From contig NZ_JHVC01000012.1 of assembly GCF_000619945.1 (NCBI RefSeq), positions 1 to 64,000 of the forward strand: a stretch of 64,000 nt of DNA, written 5' to 3'. The translations under genes were made by a program, and so were the position numbers. Below, in pieces: positions 9,276 through 17,233 of the stretch. Each line of letters opens with the position of its first letter. Positions within the stretch are counted from its first letter, which is position 1. The notes under the pieces are model-generated. The model made no database searches. It was not told where the DNA came from and saw only the letters and a program-made list of their open reading frames with translations. Origin of the DNA: Clostridium lundense DSM 17049 (GTDB lineage: Bacteria; Bacillota; Clostridia; Clostridiales; Clostridiaceae).

Positions 9276-10439
9276 CTATTTGAATAAAGTTAGCAAAACT
9301 CCTGCTGCTACCGCCGTACCAATAACCCCTGCTACATTTGGTCCCATAGCATGCATAAGAAGGAAATTTCCTGGGTCTTCTTCTTGTCCAACTACTTGAG
9401 AAACCCTAGCTGCCATAGGTACCGCCGATACTCCTGCAGAACCTATTAAAGGATTTACTTTTCCTCCACTTAATTTGTACATTATTTTACCAATAACTAC
9501 TCCTCCTACAGTACTTATAGAAAAAGCAACTACTCCTAGAGCAATTATTTTAATAGTATCTGCTCTTAAGAATATCTCTGCTCTTGCAGTTCCACCTACT
9601 GTAAGACCTAAAAAAATAGTTATTATATTTATTAAAGCATTTTGCGCTGTATCAGATAACCTATCTACTACTAAGGATTCCCTAAACAAATTTCCTAGCA
9701 TCAACATGCTTATCAATGAAGCAATTGAAGGAAGAAAAAGTGTAACTAATATTGTAACCACTATAGGAAATATTATTTTTTCCACCTTTTTCACCTGTCT
9801 AAGTTGTCCCATTCTAACAGTTCTTTCTTCCTTAGTGGTTAATGCCTTCATGATAGGTGGCTGAATCAAAGGAACTAATGCCATATAGGAATACGCTGCC
9901 ACAGCCACAGGTCCTAATAATTCTTTTGCCAGTTGTGATGTTAAATATATAGCTGTAGGTCCATCTGCTCCTCCAATTATACTAATTGAAGCTGCTTGTC
10001 TGCTGTCAAACCCTAAAAGAAGAGCACATATAAAAGTGAAAAAAACTCCAAACTGAGCACCAGCCCCCATTAATATGCTTGATGGATTTGCAATTAATGG
10101 AGCAAAATCAGTCATAGCCCCTACACCTAAAAATATTAGAGGAGGATAGATATCTAACTCTACTCCTTTATATAAATAATAAAATAGTCCTCCTATTTCT
10201 TTAGTAATAAGTTGTCCATTTTTAAATTCGTATATGGGGGGTTTCTCCAATCCACCAAGAGGTAAATTTGCTACAAGCATTCCAAAAGCAATAGTTAACA
10301 ATAATAAAGGTTCAAATTCTTTTTTTATAGCTAAATATATGAGAAAACAAGATATTAAAATCATTATAACTTGTTTACCAGTGATTGCCATAAATCCAGA
10401 TGAAAGCCATAAATTTTCAAGCGACTTAGCCAAATCCAT
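9276..10439 (-). CDS. Na+-transporting decarboxylase beta subunit (MmdB/OadB/GcdB family)
   Basis: Integral membrane subunit that decarboxylates carboxybiotin and couples this to Na+ export. It has 387 residues with about nine to eleven hydrophobic segments. Family signatures are present: the re-entrant GGADGPTAIY region with the essential Asp, YSYMALVPLIQPPIMKALTT, GGTARAEIFL and the C-terminal HAMGPNVAGVIG. It is the last gene of a four-gene operon (carboxyltransferase, small membrane subunit, biotin carrier, beta). Because the alpha subunit is PccB-like, a methylmalonyl-CoA- or related acyl-CoA decarboxylase is more likely than an oxaloacetate decarboxylase. The energy output would be a Na+ gradient. 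Confidence 0.93.
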   Translation of the reverse strand: MDLAKSLENLWLSSGFMAITGKQVIMILISCFLIYLAIKKEFEPLLLLTIAFGMLVANLPLGGLEKPPIYEFKNGQLITKEIGGLFYYLYKGVELDIYPPLIFLGVGAMTDFAPLIANPSSILMGAGAQFGVFFTFICALLLGFDSRQAASISIIGGADGPTAIYLTSQLAKELLGPVAVAAYSYMALVPLIQPPIMKALTTKEERTVRMGQLRQVKKVEKIIFPIVVTILVTLFLPSIASLISMLMLGNLFRESLVVDRLSDTAQNALINIITIFLGLTVGGTARAEIFLRADTIKIIALGVVAFSISTVGGVVIGKIMYKLSGGKVNPLIGSAGVSAVPMAARVSQVVGQEEDPGNFLLMHAMGPNVAGVIGTAVAAGVLLTLFK

Positions 10440-10474
10440 TCATTAACACCCCTTTAAATTTTGTGTATTAAGCC

Positions 10475-10876
10475 CTATTCTATAATTGCAAGTAAATCTC
10501 CCGTATCAACTTTACCACCCTTACCAATATCAACGCTTAATACCTTTCCATCCCTTGGGGCCATAATTTCATTTTCCATTTTCATAGCTTCTAATATAAA
10601 CATTATTTGTCCTTTAGTAATCTTATCTCCTTCATTAACATTTATGCTAAGTATAGTTCCTGGCATAGGAGCTTCTATTTTTTCTCCTGCAACCTCTTTA
10701 GCTGATGTTGCTTTTGCTCCCTCTAGCTTACTGTTATTAACTTCTTTTATCAAAGTATTATTATGCATTTCTTTATTAACACTTTCCGTACCATGACTTT
10801 CCTTAAAACTTCCCCCTACCTCTTCTACCTCCACTTCATATTTATTACCATTTACGGTAACGTAAAACTTTTTCAC
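10475..10876 (-). CDS. Biotin carrier subunit of a decarboxylase
   Basis: Small soluble carrier whose lysine is biotinylated and shuttles CO2 from the carboxyltransferase to the membrane beta subunit. Of 133 residues, the C-terminal 70 form a biotinyl/lipoyl domain (APMPGTILSINVNEG...) with the canonical EAMKMENEI site. The N-terminal part MKKFYVTVNGNKYEVEVEEV is typical of these carriers, and a charged linker joins the two. Unlike many homologues the linker is not rich in Pro-Ala. It sits between the OadG-like and beta subunit genes. Confidence 0.95.
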   Translation of the reverse strand: MKKFYVTVNGNKYEVEVEEVGGSFKESHGTESVNKEMHNNTLIKEVNNSKLEGAKATSAKEVAGEKIEAPMPGTILSINVNEGDKITKGQIMFILEAMKMENEIMAPRDGKVLSVDIGKGGKVDTGDLLAIIE

Positions 10877-10888
10877 AAAGCATTCCCC

Positions 10889-11242
10889 CTATATGTTTAT
10901 AAACTTAATACCAGATTTTCTCCAATCTAAACTATTTTCTATCCTTTTTATGCTCTTTATCTTTATATCACTAATAGGCCTATCCATATACATAGACAAT
11001 GAAGCAGCTATTACTGCAACTAGTTCCTTATCATTTTGTAAGGAAGGCTGTTCAACTTCTTGGGTTATTGTTTCCTTCTCTACTTTCTTCTTTTCTATAT
11101 TATTTGTAGTTTTCTTATTTCCTATATTTTTCAAACATCTATTTTGAAATTTAATGATATACATTAGTATTATTAGAACAAAAAAGACTATAGCCATTGA
11201 AAATATAGTTACCTTTAACCCTTCTAAAAGTAAATCAAGCAT
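10889..11242 (-). CDS. OadG-like small membrane subunit of the decarboxylase
   Basis: The 117-residue protein has one N-terminal transmembrane helix (about 10-31, TIFSMAIVFFVLIILMYII), a charged middle and a conserved soluble tail (VAVIAASLSMYMD..., WRKSGIKFINI). This is the arrangement of OadG/MmdD subunits, which tether the carboxyltransferase to the membrane subunit. The gene is 18 bases downstream of the carboxyltransferase and 12 bases upstream of the biotin carrier. Confidence 0.85.
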   Translation of the reverse strand: MLDLLLEGLKVTIFSMAIVFFVLIILMYIIKFQNRCLKNIGNKKTTNNIEKKKVEKETITQEVEQPSLQNDKELVAVIAASLSMYMDRPISDIKIKSIKRIENSLDWRKSGIKFINI

Positions 11243-11260
11243 AACTTTCCCTCCTAAATC

Positions 11261-12682
11261 TTAAATCAAAACACTGCCATGTTTTTTAGGGTAACTTAAT
11301 TCTCTTTTGCTTTGAAGCATCTCTAAAGCATTAGAAATTTTATTTCTTGTTTCATTAGGTAATATAATATCATCTACATAACCTTCATCTGCGGCCTTAT
11401 GTGGACTAGTTATATTATCTATATTTCCCTTTATTATTTCTTCTTCCTTTTTAGAAGGAATTTCGCTGGCTAATATATCTTCTCTATAAATAATCTTTAA
11501 TAACTTCTCAGGTCTAGTAACACATATTCTTGAACTAGGCCATGCATATACTATATCAAAACTACTTCCTTTCCCAGCTAACATAGTATAAATAGCTCCA
11601 TAACAAGAGCCATATATCAATGATATCTTAGGAATTGTTGCCTGAGATATTAAAGCTAATGTCTTTGCCCCTTCTAAAAGTATTCCTCCCGTTTCTTCTT
11701 CTAGACTTTCCATAAATCCTTCACAGTTGACCAAAGATATAATTGAAATATTAAAACAATCGCATATCTTTATCAACTTAGTAATTTTATTAAAATCTTT
11801 TATAGTCAATTTATTATTATTTTCACTATTACCAACTATTCCAACTACCGAACCGTTAATTTTTCCTATAAATGTTTTCATACCTTGAGATAAATCCTTA
11901 TTTACTTCAATAATGCTTTCTTTGTCACATAAATGACCTAAAATTTTCTCTAAGCTATATTGTCCATTTTCATCATTTATTAGATCTAAACTTTCTATTA
12001 TATCTGAATCTTTATAAGGCAATTCAATGTTATTTGATGGCAAATAAGATAAGATTTCTCTAGTTATTGCTATGCCTTCCTTCTCATCTTGTGCAATTAT
12101 CTGTGCGTTACCAATGTTAGCACAATGTTTACTATAACCATACATATCTATATCTACATATTTACCTTCATTTTTTATAATGTCCTCTGGTTCATTTATA
12201 TAAACTTCAGCCTGTCCACTAACCATTACTGTAAAATCGCTTATAGCAGCGCTTAAAGCTAATAATCCTGTACATGTTCCACATATTATTGACATTTGGG
12301 GTATAACTCCAGATAACTTAGCATTTCTATTAATTATATCGCCATAACAATTAAATATATTTAAATCTTCTGACAATTCTCCGCCTATAGATTCATATAT
12401 CTGTACAAGGGGAGCACCCATCTTTACTGCCATATCTATAATATTGCATATCTTTTTACTATTTATTTTATTTATTGCTCCTCCATCAATACTATAAGCA
12501 TAAACTAATCTTCCATTTACTGTACCATACCCTATTATAACTCCAGAACTTTTATTAGCCACTAACCCTTCTAGTTCCACAAAGGAATCTTCATCAAAAA
12601 GTAATTTTATTCTTTCTACTGACGTTAACTTTACTAAATTATGCTGTATTAACTTATCATGAACTTTTAAATTTTCGCTCAT
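11261..12682 (-). CDS. Divergent acyl-CoA carboxyltransferase (MmdA/PccB-like alpha subunit)
   Basis: Soluble carboxyltransferase expected to move a carboxyl group from an acyl-CoA to biotin. From the chosen ATG at 12682 (strong GGGGTG site; an upstream in-frame ATG at 12700 lacks one) it is 473 residues with two crotonase-like halves. Family matches include GVIIGYGTVNGRLVYAYS (about 47-64), SGVIPQMSII, TGGILLEGAKTL and DIVYAWPSSRI. The CoA/oxyanion loops are unusual: YESIGGEL (96-103) stands where NDSGGARI is typical, and GTCTGLLA (135-142) where GPCAGGAV is typical. Substrate is therefore uncertain. First gene of the decarboxylase operon. Confidence 0.85.
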   Translation of the reverse strand: MSENLKVHDKLIQHNLVKLTSVERIKLLFDEDSFVELEGLVANKSSGVIIGYGTVNGRLVYAYSIDGGAINKINSKKICNIIDMAVKMGAPLVQIYESIGGELSEDLNIFNCYGDIINRNAKLSGVIPQMSIICGTCTGLLALSAAISDFTVMVSGQAEVYINEPEDIIKNEGKYVDIDMYGYSKHCANIGNAQIIAQDEKEGIAITREILSYLPSNNIELPYKDSDIIESLDLINDENGQYSLEKILGHLCDKESIIEVNKDLSQGMKTFIGKINGSVVGIVGNSENNNKLTIKDFNKITKLIKICDCFNISIISLVNCEGFMESLEEETGGILLEGAKTLALISQATIPKISLIYGSCYGAIYTMLAGKGSSFDIVYAWPSSRICVTRPEKLLKIIYREDILASEIPSKKEEEIIKGNIDNITSPHKAADEGYVDDIILPNETRNKISNALEMLQSKRELSYPKKHGSVLI

Positions 12683-12770
12683 TCTTTGCACCCCTTTCAT
12701 AATGAAGTATTAATGATATAATACCATATTTTATCAAAATTGTATATTGCTTACGAAAGTTATAGTGATT

Positions 12771-12809
12771 AAAAAAAAGATACGGTCCTACATGAAACCA
12801 TATCTTTTG
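12771..12809 (-). terminator. Terminator after the thioesterase gene
   Basis: On the minus strand AAAAGATATGGT and ACCGTATCTTTT form a stem followed by T8, just after the stop codon. It also separates the thioesterase from the decarboxylase operon. Confidence 0.85.
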
Positions 12810-12812
12810 GTG

Positions 12813-13196
12813 TTACTTTAATCTATTCATAAACTCTTCATTACTTACTACGTATCTTATGTGGGTGCCTTCCCCTATTTTACCTTTTTCATCCCAAACC
12901 TTTACTTCAAAAAATAGCCTTTTCCCATCTATTTTAGTAAGCGTTGCTTCACACTTTACTTTCATATTTATAGGTGTAGCTTTAATGTGTTTGACATTAA
13001 CATCTATACCTACAGTAGTATAACCACATTGTAAATGTAATCCTACACAACTTTTAGCTGCATTTTCCATAAGCGCTATCATAGCTGGCGTTGCATACAC
13101 TGGTAAATCTCCAGAGCCATAATTAATAGCAGTTTCTTTTTCTGTAACCTTTATTTCCATAACGGAACTTATTCCCTCTTTTAAATTAAACTCCAT
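12813..13196 (-). CDS. Hotdog-fold thioesterase (FlK/thioesterase-like)
   Basis: The 127-residue single-domain protein resembles the small hotdog thioesterases related to fluoroacetyl-CoA thioesterase FlK. It has TYATPAMIALMENAA-type N-terminal sequence (here VYATPAMIALMENAA), CVGLHLQCGYTTVGIDVNVKHIKATP in the middle and FEVKVWDEKGKIGEGTHIRYVV at the end. In this family a Thr/Glu/His set is involved in catalysis; E47 in MEN and a later His are visible candidates. The natural acyl-CoA is unknown. It lies beside the acyl-CoA decarboxylase operon but has its own terminator, so any functional link is inference. Confidence 0.8.
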   Translation of the reverse strand: MEFNLKEGISSVMEIKVTEKETAINYGSGDLPVYATPAMIALMENAAKSCVGLHLQCGYTTVGIDVNVKHIKATPINMKVKCEATLTKIDGKRLFFEVKVWDEKGKIGEGTHIRYVVSNEEFMNRLK

Positions 13197-13269
13197 AACA
13201 TCATCCCATTTCTACTAAGTTTTTGACACTACGACTTTATTATATCATTAAATAATACTTTTTAGCTAA

Positions 13270-13303
13270 TAAAAAGAAAAAACAGAGGAATCTCCTCTGT
13301 TTT
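13270..13303 (-). terminator. Terminator of ftsH
   Basis: The inverted repeat AAAACAGAGGA/TCCTCTGTTTT overlaps the ftsH stop codon and is followed by a T-rich run on the minus strand. Confidence 0.85.
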
Positions 13304-15110
13304 AACTATTTGCAAATATTTGTTCAAATTCTTCCGCTTCAAGTTTCTCCTTCTCTAAAAGAGCTTGAGCAACTGCATGAAGTTTATTTACATTTTCAGT
13401 AAGAAGGTTTTGTGCCTTATTGTATCCTGTATCCACAAACCTTTTAACTTCTTCATCAATCTTTGAAGCTACTTCCTCACTAAAGTTTTTAGCCTTTCCA
13501 AAATCTCTACCTATAAAAACTTCTTCATGTCCGCTACCAAATGCTATTGGACCTAGCTTTTCACTCATTCCATAGTCCATAACCATTTTTCTTGCTATAG
13601 TAGTTGCTCTTTCTATATCATTTTTAGCACCTGTACTTATATCTCCTAAAATTAGTTTTTCCGCAACTCTTCCTCCAAGAAGTCCAACTATTTCATCTTC
13701 AAGTTTAGATTTTGACATATATGAACTGTCTTTCTCCGGCAAATGCATAGTATATCCACCTGCCATACCTCTTGGAACTATACTTATCTGATGAACAGGA
13801 TCTGCATGAGGCAATAATTTCATAACTACTGCGTGCCCTGCTTCATGATAAGCAGTAAGCTTTCTATCCTCTTCGTCTATTACCCTACTTTTCTTTTCAG
13901 GTCCTGCTATAACTCTCGTTACAGCTTCTTCTAGCTCTTCCATGCCTATTTCTTTTTTATTTTTTCTAACAGCTAAAAGTGCTGATTCATTCATTAAGTT
14001 TTCCAAATCCGCTCCAGTAAATCCTGGAGTTCTCTTTGCTAATACATCCAACTTAACTTCTGGTGATAAATGCTTATTTTTTGAATGAACTTTAAGTATT
14101 TCTTCTCTTCCTTTAACATCTGGTGCTCCTACTAAAATCTGTCTATCAAATCTACCAGGTCTTAATAATGCTGGATCTAATATATCTGGTCTATTAGTAG
14201 CAGCTATCATTATTATTCCTTCATTAGCTCCAAAGCCATCCATTTCAACTAACAACTGATTTAAAGTTTGTTCTCTTTCATCATGACCGCCGCCTAATCC
14301 TGCACCTCTTTGTCTTCCTACCGCATCTATTTCATCAATAAATACTATACAAGGTGAATTCTTTTTAGCCTGATCAAACAAATCCCTAACTCTTGAAGCA
14401 CCTACTCCTACAAACATTTCAACAAAGTCGGAACCTGATATACTAAAGAAAGGTACTCCTGCTTCTCCTGCTATAGCTTTTGCAAGTAATGTTTTACCTG
14501 TTCCTGGAGGTCCTACAAGAAGAACACCTTTAGGAATTCTTGCTCCCATCTCTATATATCTTTTAGGTTGTTTTAAGAAATCAACAATTTCCGCCAACTC
14601 TGCCTTCTCTTCATCCGCACCAGCTACATCGTTAAAAGTTACTTTTTTCTTATCAGGAGTGGCCATCTTAGCCCTACTCTTTCCAAAATTCATTACATTC
14701 CTGTTGCCGCCTCCACCTTGGGATTGCTGCATAAACATAAACCAAAATACTACAAACATCAATATTAATAAGGCTGTAGGTAACCAATTTAGCCACATAG
14801 GAGTTCTTGCTGGTAATACATATGTTTCAACAACCTCTCCATTTTTATCGTGAGTGCTTATAAATTGATTCAATCTTTCAAATGGAACTATTGTTTCATA
14901 TTGAGTGCCATTTTTTAAGGTACCTACTACCGTCATTTTATCTTCCTTAACTTCAAAACTCTTTATTTCGTTACCTATCCAATACTTCTGAAATTGGTTA
15001 AAATTTATAGTTGTTGCACTTTCATTGGTTCGAGCTAAAAATAATGCTGAAAAAATAACAAATACAAATATAATAACCCAGGCCGTTGCACTTGAAAATT
15101 TTTTATTCAT
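13302..15110 (-). CDS. ftsH: ATP-dependent zinc metalloprotease FtsH
   Basis: Membrane-anchored hexameric AAA+ protease for quality control and regulated proteolysis, linked to sporulation in Firmicutes. The 602-residue chain has TM1 (about 11-27), an extracytoplasmic loop, TM2 (about 108-128), an AAA module with Walker A GPPGTGKT (200-207), Walker B FIDEIDAVG and SRH ATNRPDILDPALLRPGRFD. The zinc protease site HEAGH is at 422-426. It is somewhat shorter than the 640-residue Bacillus protein because the C-terminal tail is short. It follows hpt, as in B. subtilis. Confidence 0.98.
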   Translation of the reverse strand: MNKKFSSATAWVIIFVFVIFSALFLARTNESATTINFNQFQKYWIGNEIKSFEVKEDKMTVVGTLKNGTQYETIVPFERLNQFISTHDKNGEVVETYVLPARTPMWLNWLPTALLILMFVVFWFMFMQQSQGGGGNRNVMNFGKSRAKMATPDKKKVTFNDVAGADEEKAELAEIVDFLKQPKRYIEMGARIPKGVLLVGPPGTGKTLLAKAIAGEAGVPFFSISGSDFVEMFVGVGASRVRDLFDQAKKNSPCIVFIDEIDAVGRQRGAGLGGGHDEREQTLNQLLVEMDGFGANEGIIMIAATNRPDILDPALLRPGRFDRQILVGAPDVKGREEILKVHSKNKHLSPEVKLDVLAKRTPGFTGADLENLMNESALLAVRKNKKEIGMEELEEAVTRVIAGPEKKSRVIDEEDRKLTAYHEAGHAVVMKLLPHADPVHQISIVPRGMAGGYTMHLPEKDSSYMSKSKLEDEIVGLLGGRVAEKLILGDISTGAKNDIERATTIARKMVMDYGMSEKLGPIAFGSGHEEVFIGRDFGKAKNFSEEVASKIDEEVKRFVDTGYNKAQNLLTENVNKLHAVAQALLEKEKLEAEEFEQIFANS

Positions 15111-15191
15111 TATTGGCCCCCCTCTCTTTCTAGTTTATACTGTAAAATTGTATCATATGAAATATTTCTTTACAATATTATTTAATACTAA

Positions 15192-15728
15192 TTATTCGTA
15201 TATTTTCTCCTTTAATATACCAATATAAGGTAAATTCCTATATTTTTCTGCATAATCTAACCCATATCCTACCAAGAAGTAATCTGGCACCTCAAAGCCT
15301 ATGTACTTAGCATTTACTTCTACCATTCTTCTCTCATGTTTATTTAATAATGCTGCAATTTCTATACTTGCAGGCTTTCTTCCTTTTAAATAATCTACTA
15401 AATATCTTAAAGTTACTCCAGAATCTACTATATCCTCTACAATAAGAACATGTTTATCTTCTATTTCAAAATCTAAATCCTTTAAAATTCTTACTACTCC
15501 AGAAGTCTTTGAAGAGTTTCCGTAACTTGATACCGCCATAAAATCCATAGTACAAGGAATATCTATCTCTTTCATAAGATCCGCCATAAATGGCACTGAA
15601 CCTTTTAATACTCCAATTAAAAATAAATCCTTTCCAGCATAATCTTTACTTATTTGCTTACCTATTTCTTTAATTCTACTTCTTAATTTCTGTTCGTCAA
15701 ATAAAACCTCTTTAATATCTTCCCTCAT
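15192..15728 (-). CDS. hpt: Hypoxanthine phosphoribosyltransferase
   Basis: Salvages hypoxanthine and guanine to IMP and GMP using PRPP. The 178-residue type I PRTase has the PRPP loop VLIVEDIVDSG (94-104), the LKGSVPFMADL region and the C-terminal EVPDYFLVGYGLDYAEKYRNLPYI hood signature. Its ATG overlaps the tilS stop by four bases (ATGA), so the pair is translationally coupled, as is usual for tilS-hpt-ftsH. Confidence 0.97.
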   Translation of the reverse strand: MREDIKEVLFDEQKLRSRIKEIGKQISKDYAGKDLFLIGVLKGSVPFMADLMKEIDIPCTMDFMAVSSYGNSSKTSGVVRILKDLDFEIEDKHVLIVEDIVDSGVTLRYLVDYLKGRKPASIEIAALLNKHERRMVEVNAKYIGFEVPDYFLVGYGLDYAEKYRNLPYIGILKEKIYE

Positions 15729-17113
15729 TTTATTTCCTCTCTTTCTATTTTAATTTTCAATATATTTTTTGTAGTTTTTTTAACTTTAAAATTTTCGCTT
15801 ACCCTATAACCTACTATCCATGCAATGTCGTTATTAAAGCAAATAAGTGGTATTTTATTTCTTTCTTCCTTAGGTACTTTTAAATCTATAAAAAAGTCTT
15901 TCAGCTTTTTACTTCCTTTCATTCCTATAGGAGTAAATCTATCCCCATCCTTTCTATATCTTAACACTATATTACCATTAATTTTATCAAAATCAAAATA
16001 TTTAATGTTATCATTTTTATCTAATTCAGTTATCTCTTTAGCATCTAATAACTCTAATTCTACTGTGAAATCATTATTTATATAATTATTCCCTAGCCTT
16101 AGTATATACTCATCTTTCTGTTTTATATCATTTCTTGGGAAATACTTAAAAATATGAATATCTCCATAATTATTTATAACCTTTATAGCTCCAGGTAACA
16201 ATATTTCTTTTCCTGTTTCATTCTTTTGCAAATCTATAATTCCATCTATATGTACTTTTTCGTAATTATATAAATTCCCCTTTATATAATTTATACTATA
16301 CCTTATAATTCTAGTAACAATAGCCCTATGTTCACAAAAAGCATCTTTTAATATTATTATCCTATTTTCCTTCATTTTAGTATACTGTTTAAAGCTTTTT
16401 TCTGCCATAGATTCTATATAACTTCTATCTACATCTACATTCATAGACAATCTATTAATTACCCCGATTATGTCTTTATTGAAATTTTCTCTTATATAAG
16501 GTATAAGTTCTAACCTTACCTTATTTCTAGTATATATAGTCTCTAAGTTTGTCTTATCTATTCTAGGGTTTAATTTATTTAAAATACAATATTCCTCAAT
16601 CTCACTTCTTGTGGTATTTATTAATGGTCTAATATATATATTATCTCTTACAGGCTTTATTCCTGCAAGACCTTCAATCCCTGTTCCACGCATAATTCTC
16701 ATAAGAATTGTTTCACATTGATCATTAGCATTATGGGCTAATGCAACCTTAGTACCATTTACATCTTTCATTATCTTTTTAAAAAAGGAATATCTCGCTT
16801 CTCTTCCAGCAGTTTCACATGATAAATTCTTTTCTTTTGATAATTTATTTATATCTACTTTAGTAGAATAAAAATCTAAGTTATTAATTTTACAAAATTC
16901 CCTTACATATTCTTCATCTTTATCTGCTTCTTCTCCTCGTAAACAATGATTTATATGCGCTGCCACTACTTCTATACAATATTCTTTACTTATAGAATTT
17001 AGAATATGTAATAAACACATGGAATCTGGACCCCCGGATACTCCAACTACTATCTTATCACCTTTTTTTATCATATTATTTTCTTCTATAGTATTTAAAA
17101 TTTTTTCCATCAT
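15725..17113 (-). CDS. tilS: tRNA(Ile)-lysidine synthase TilS
   Basis: ATP-dependent enzyme that converts the wobble C of tRNA-Ile(CAU) to lysidine so it reads AUA. The 462-residue protein has the N-type PP-loop SGGPDS (26-31), HINHCLRGEEADKDEEYV, AGREARYSFF, and the C-terminal TilS domains with RYRKDGDRFTPIGMKG and LKDFFIDLKVPKEERN. It precedes and overlaps hpt. AUA codons are abundant in this AT-rich genome. Confidence 0.97.
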   Translation of the reverse strand: MMEKILNTIEENNMIKKGDKIVVGVSGGPDSMCLLHILNSISKEYCIEVVAAHINHCLRGEEADKDEEYVREFCKINNLDFYSTKVDINKLSKEKNLSCETAGREARYSFFKKIMKDVNGTKVALAHNANDQCETILMRIMRGTGIEGLAGIKPVRDNIYIRPLINTTRSEIEEYCILNKLNPRIDKTNLETIYTRNKVRLELIPYIRENFNKDIIGVINRLSMNVDVDRSYIESMAEKSFKQYTKMKENRIIILKDAFCEHRAIVTRIIRYSINYIKGNLYNYEKVHIDGIIDLQKNETGKEILLPGAIKVINNYGDIHIFKYFPRNDIKQKDEYILRLGNNYINNDFTVELELLDAKEITELDKNDNIKYFDFDKINGNIVLRYRKDGDRFTPIGMKGSKKLKDFFIDLKVPKEERNKIPLICFNNDIAWIVGYRVSENFKVKKTTKNILKIKIEREEIK

Positions 17114-17179
17114 TGTAATTGACCACTTCCTTAAAATGTTTATTACCTAAAAAATTTATAGTTTTTATTATAACATAAA

Positions 17180-17232
17180 TAAAAATTAAAATACCAGAAA
17201 TCAAATAATAAATACTGATCTCTGGTATAAAA
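17180..17232 (-). terminator. Terminator of spoIIE
   Basis: TACCAGAGATCA and TGATTTCTGGTA form a stem on the minus strand, followed by a T-rich run, directly after spoIIE and before tilS. Confidence 0.8.
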
Positions 17233-17233
17233 A

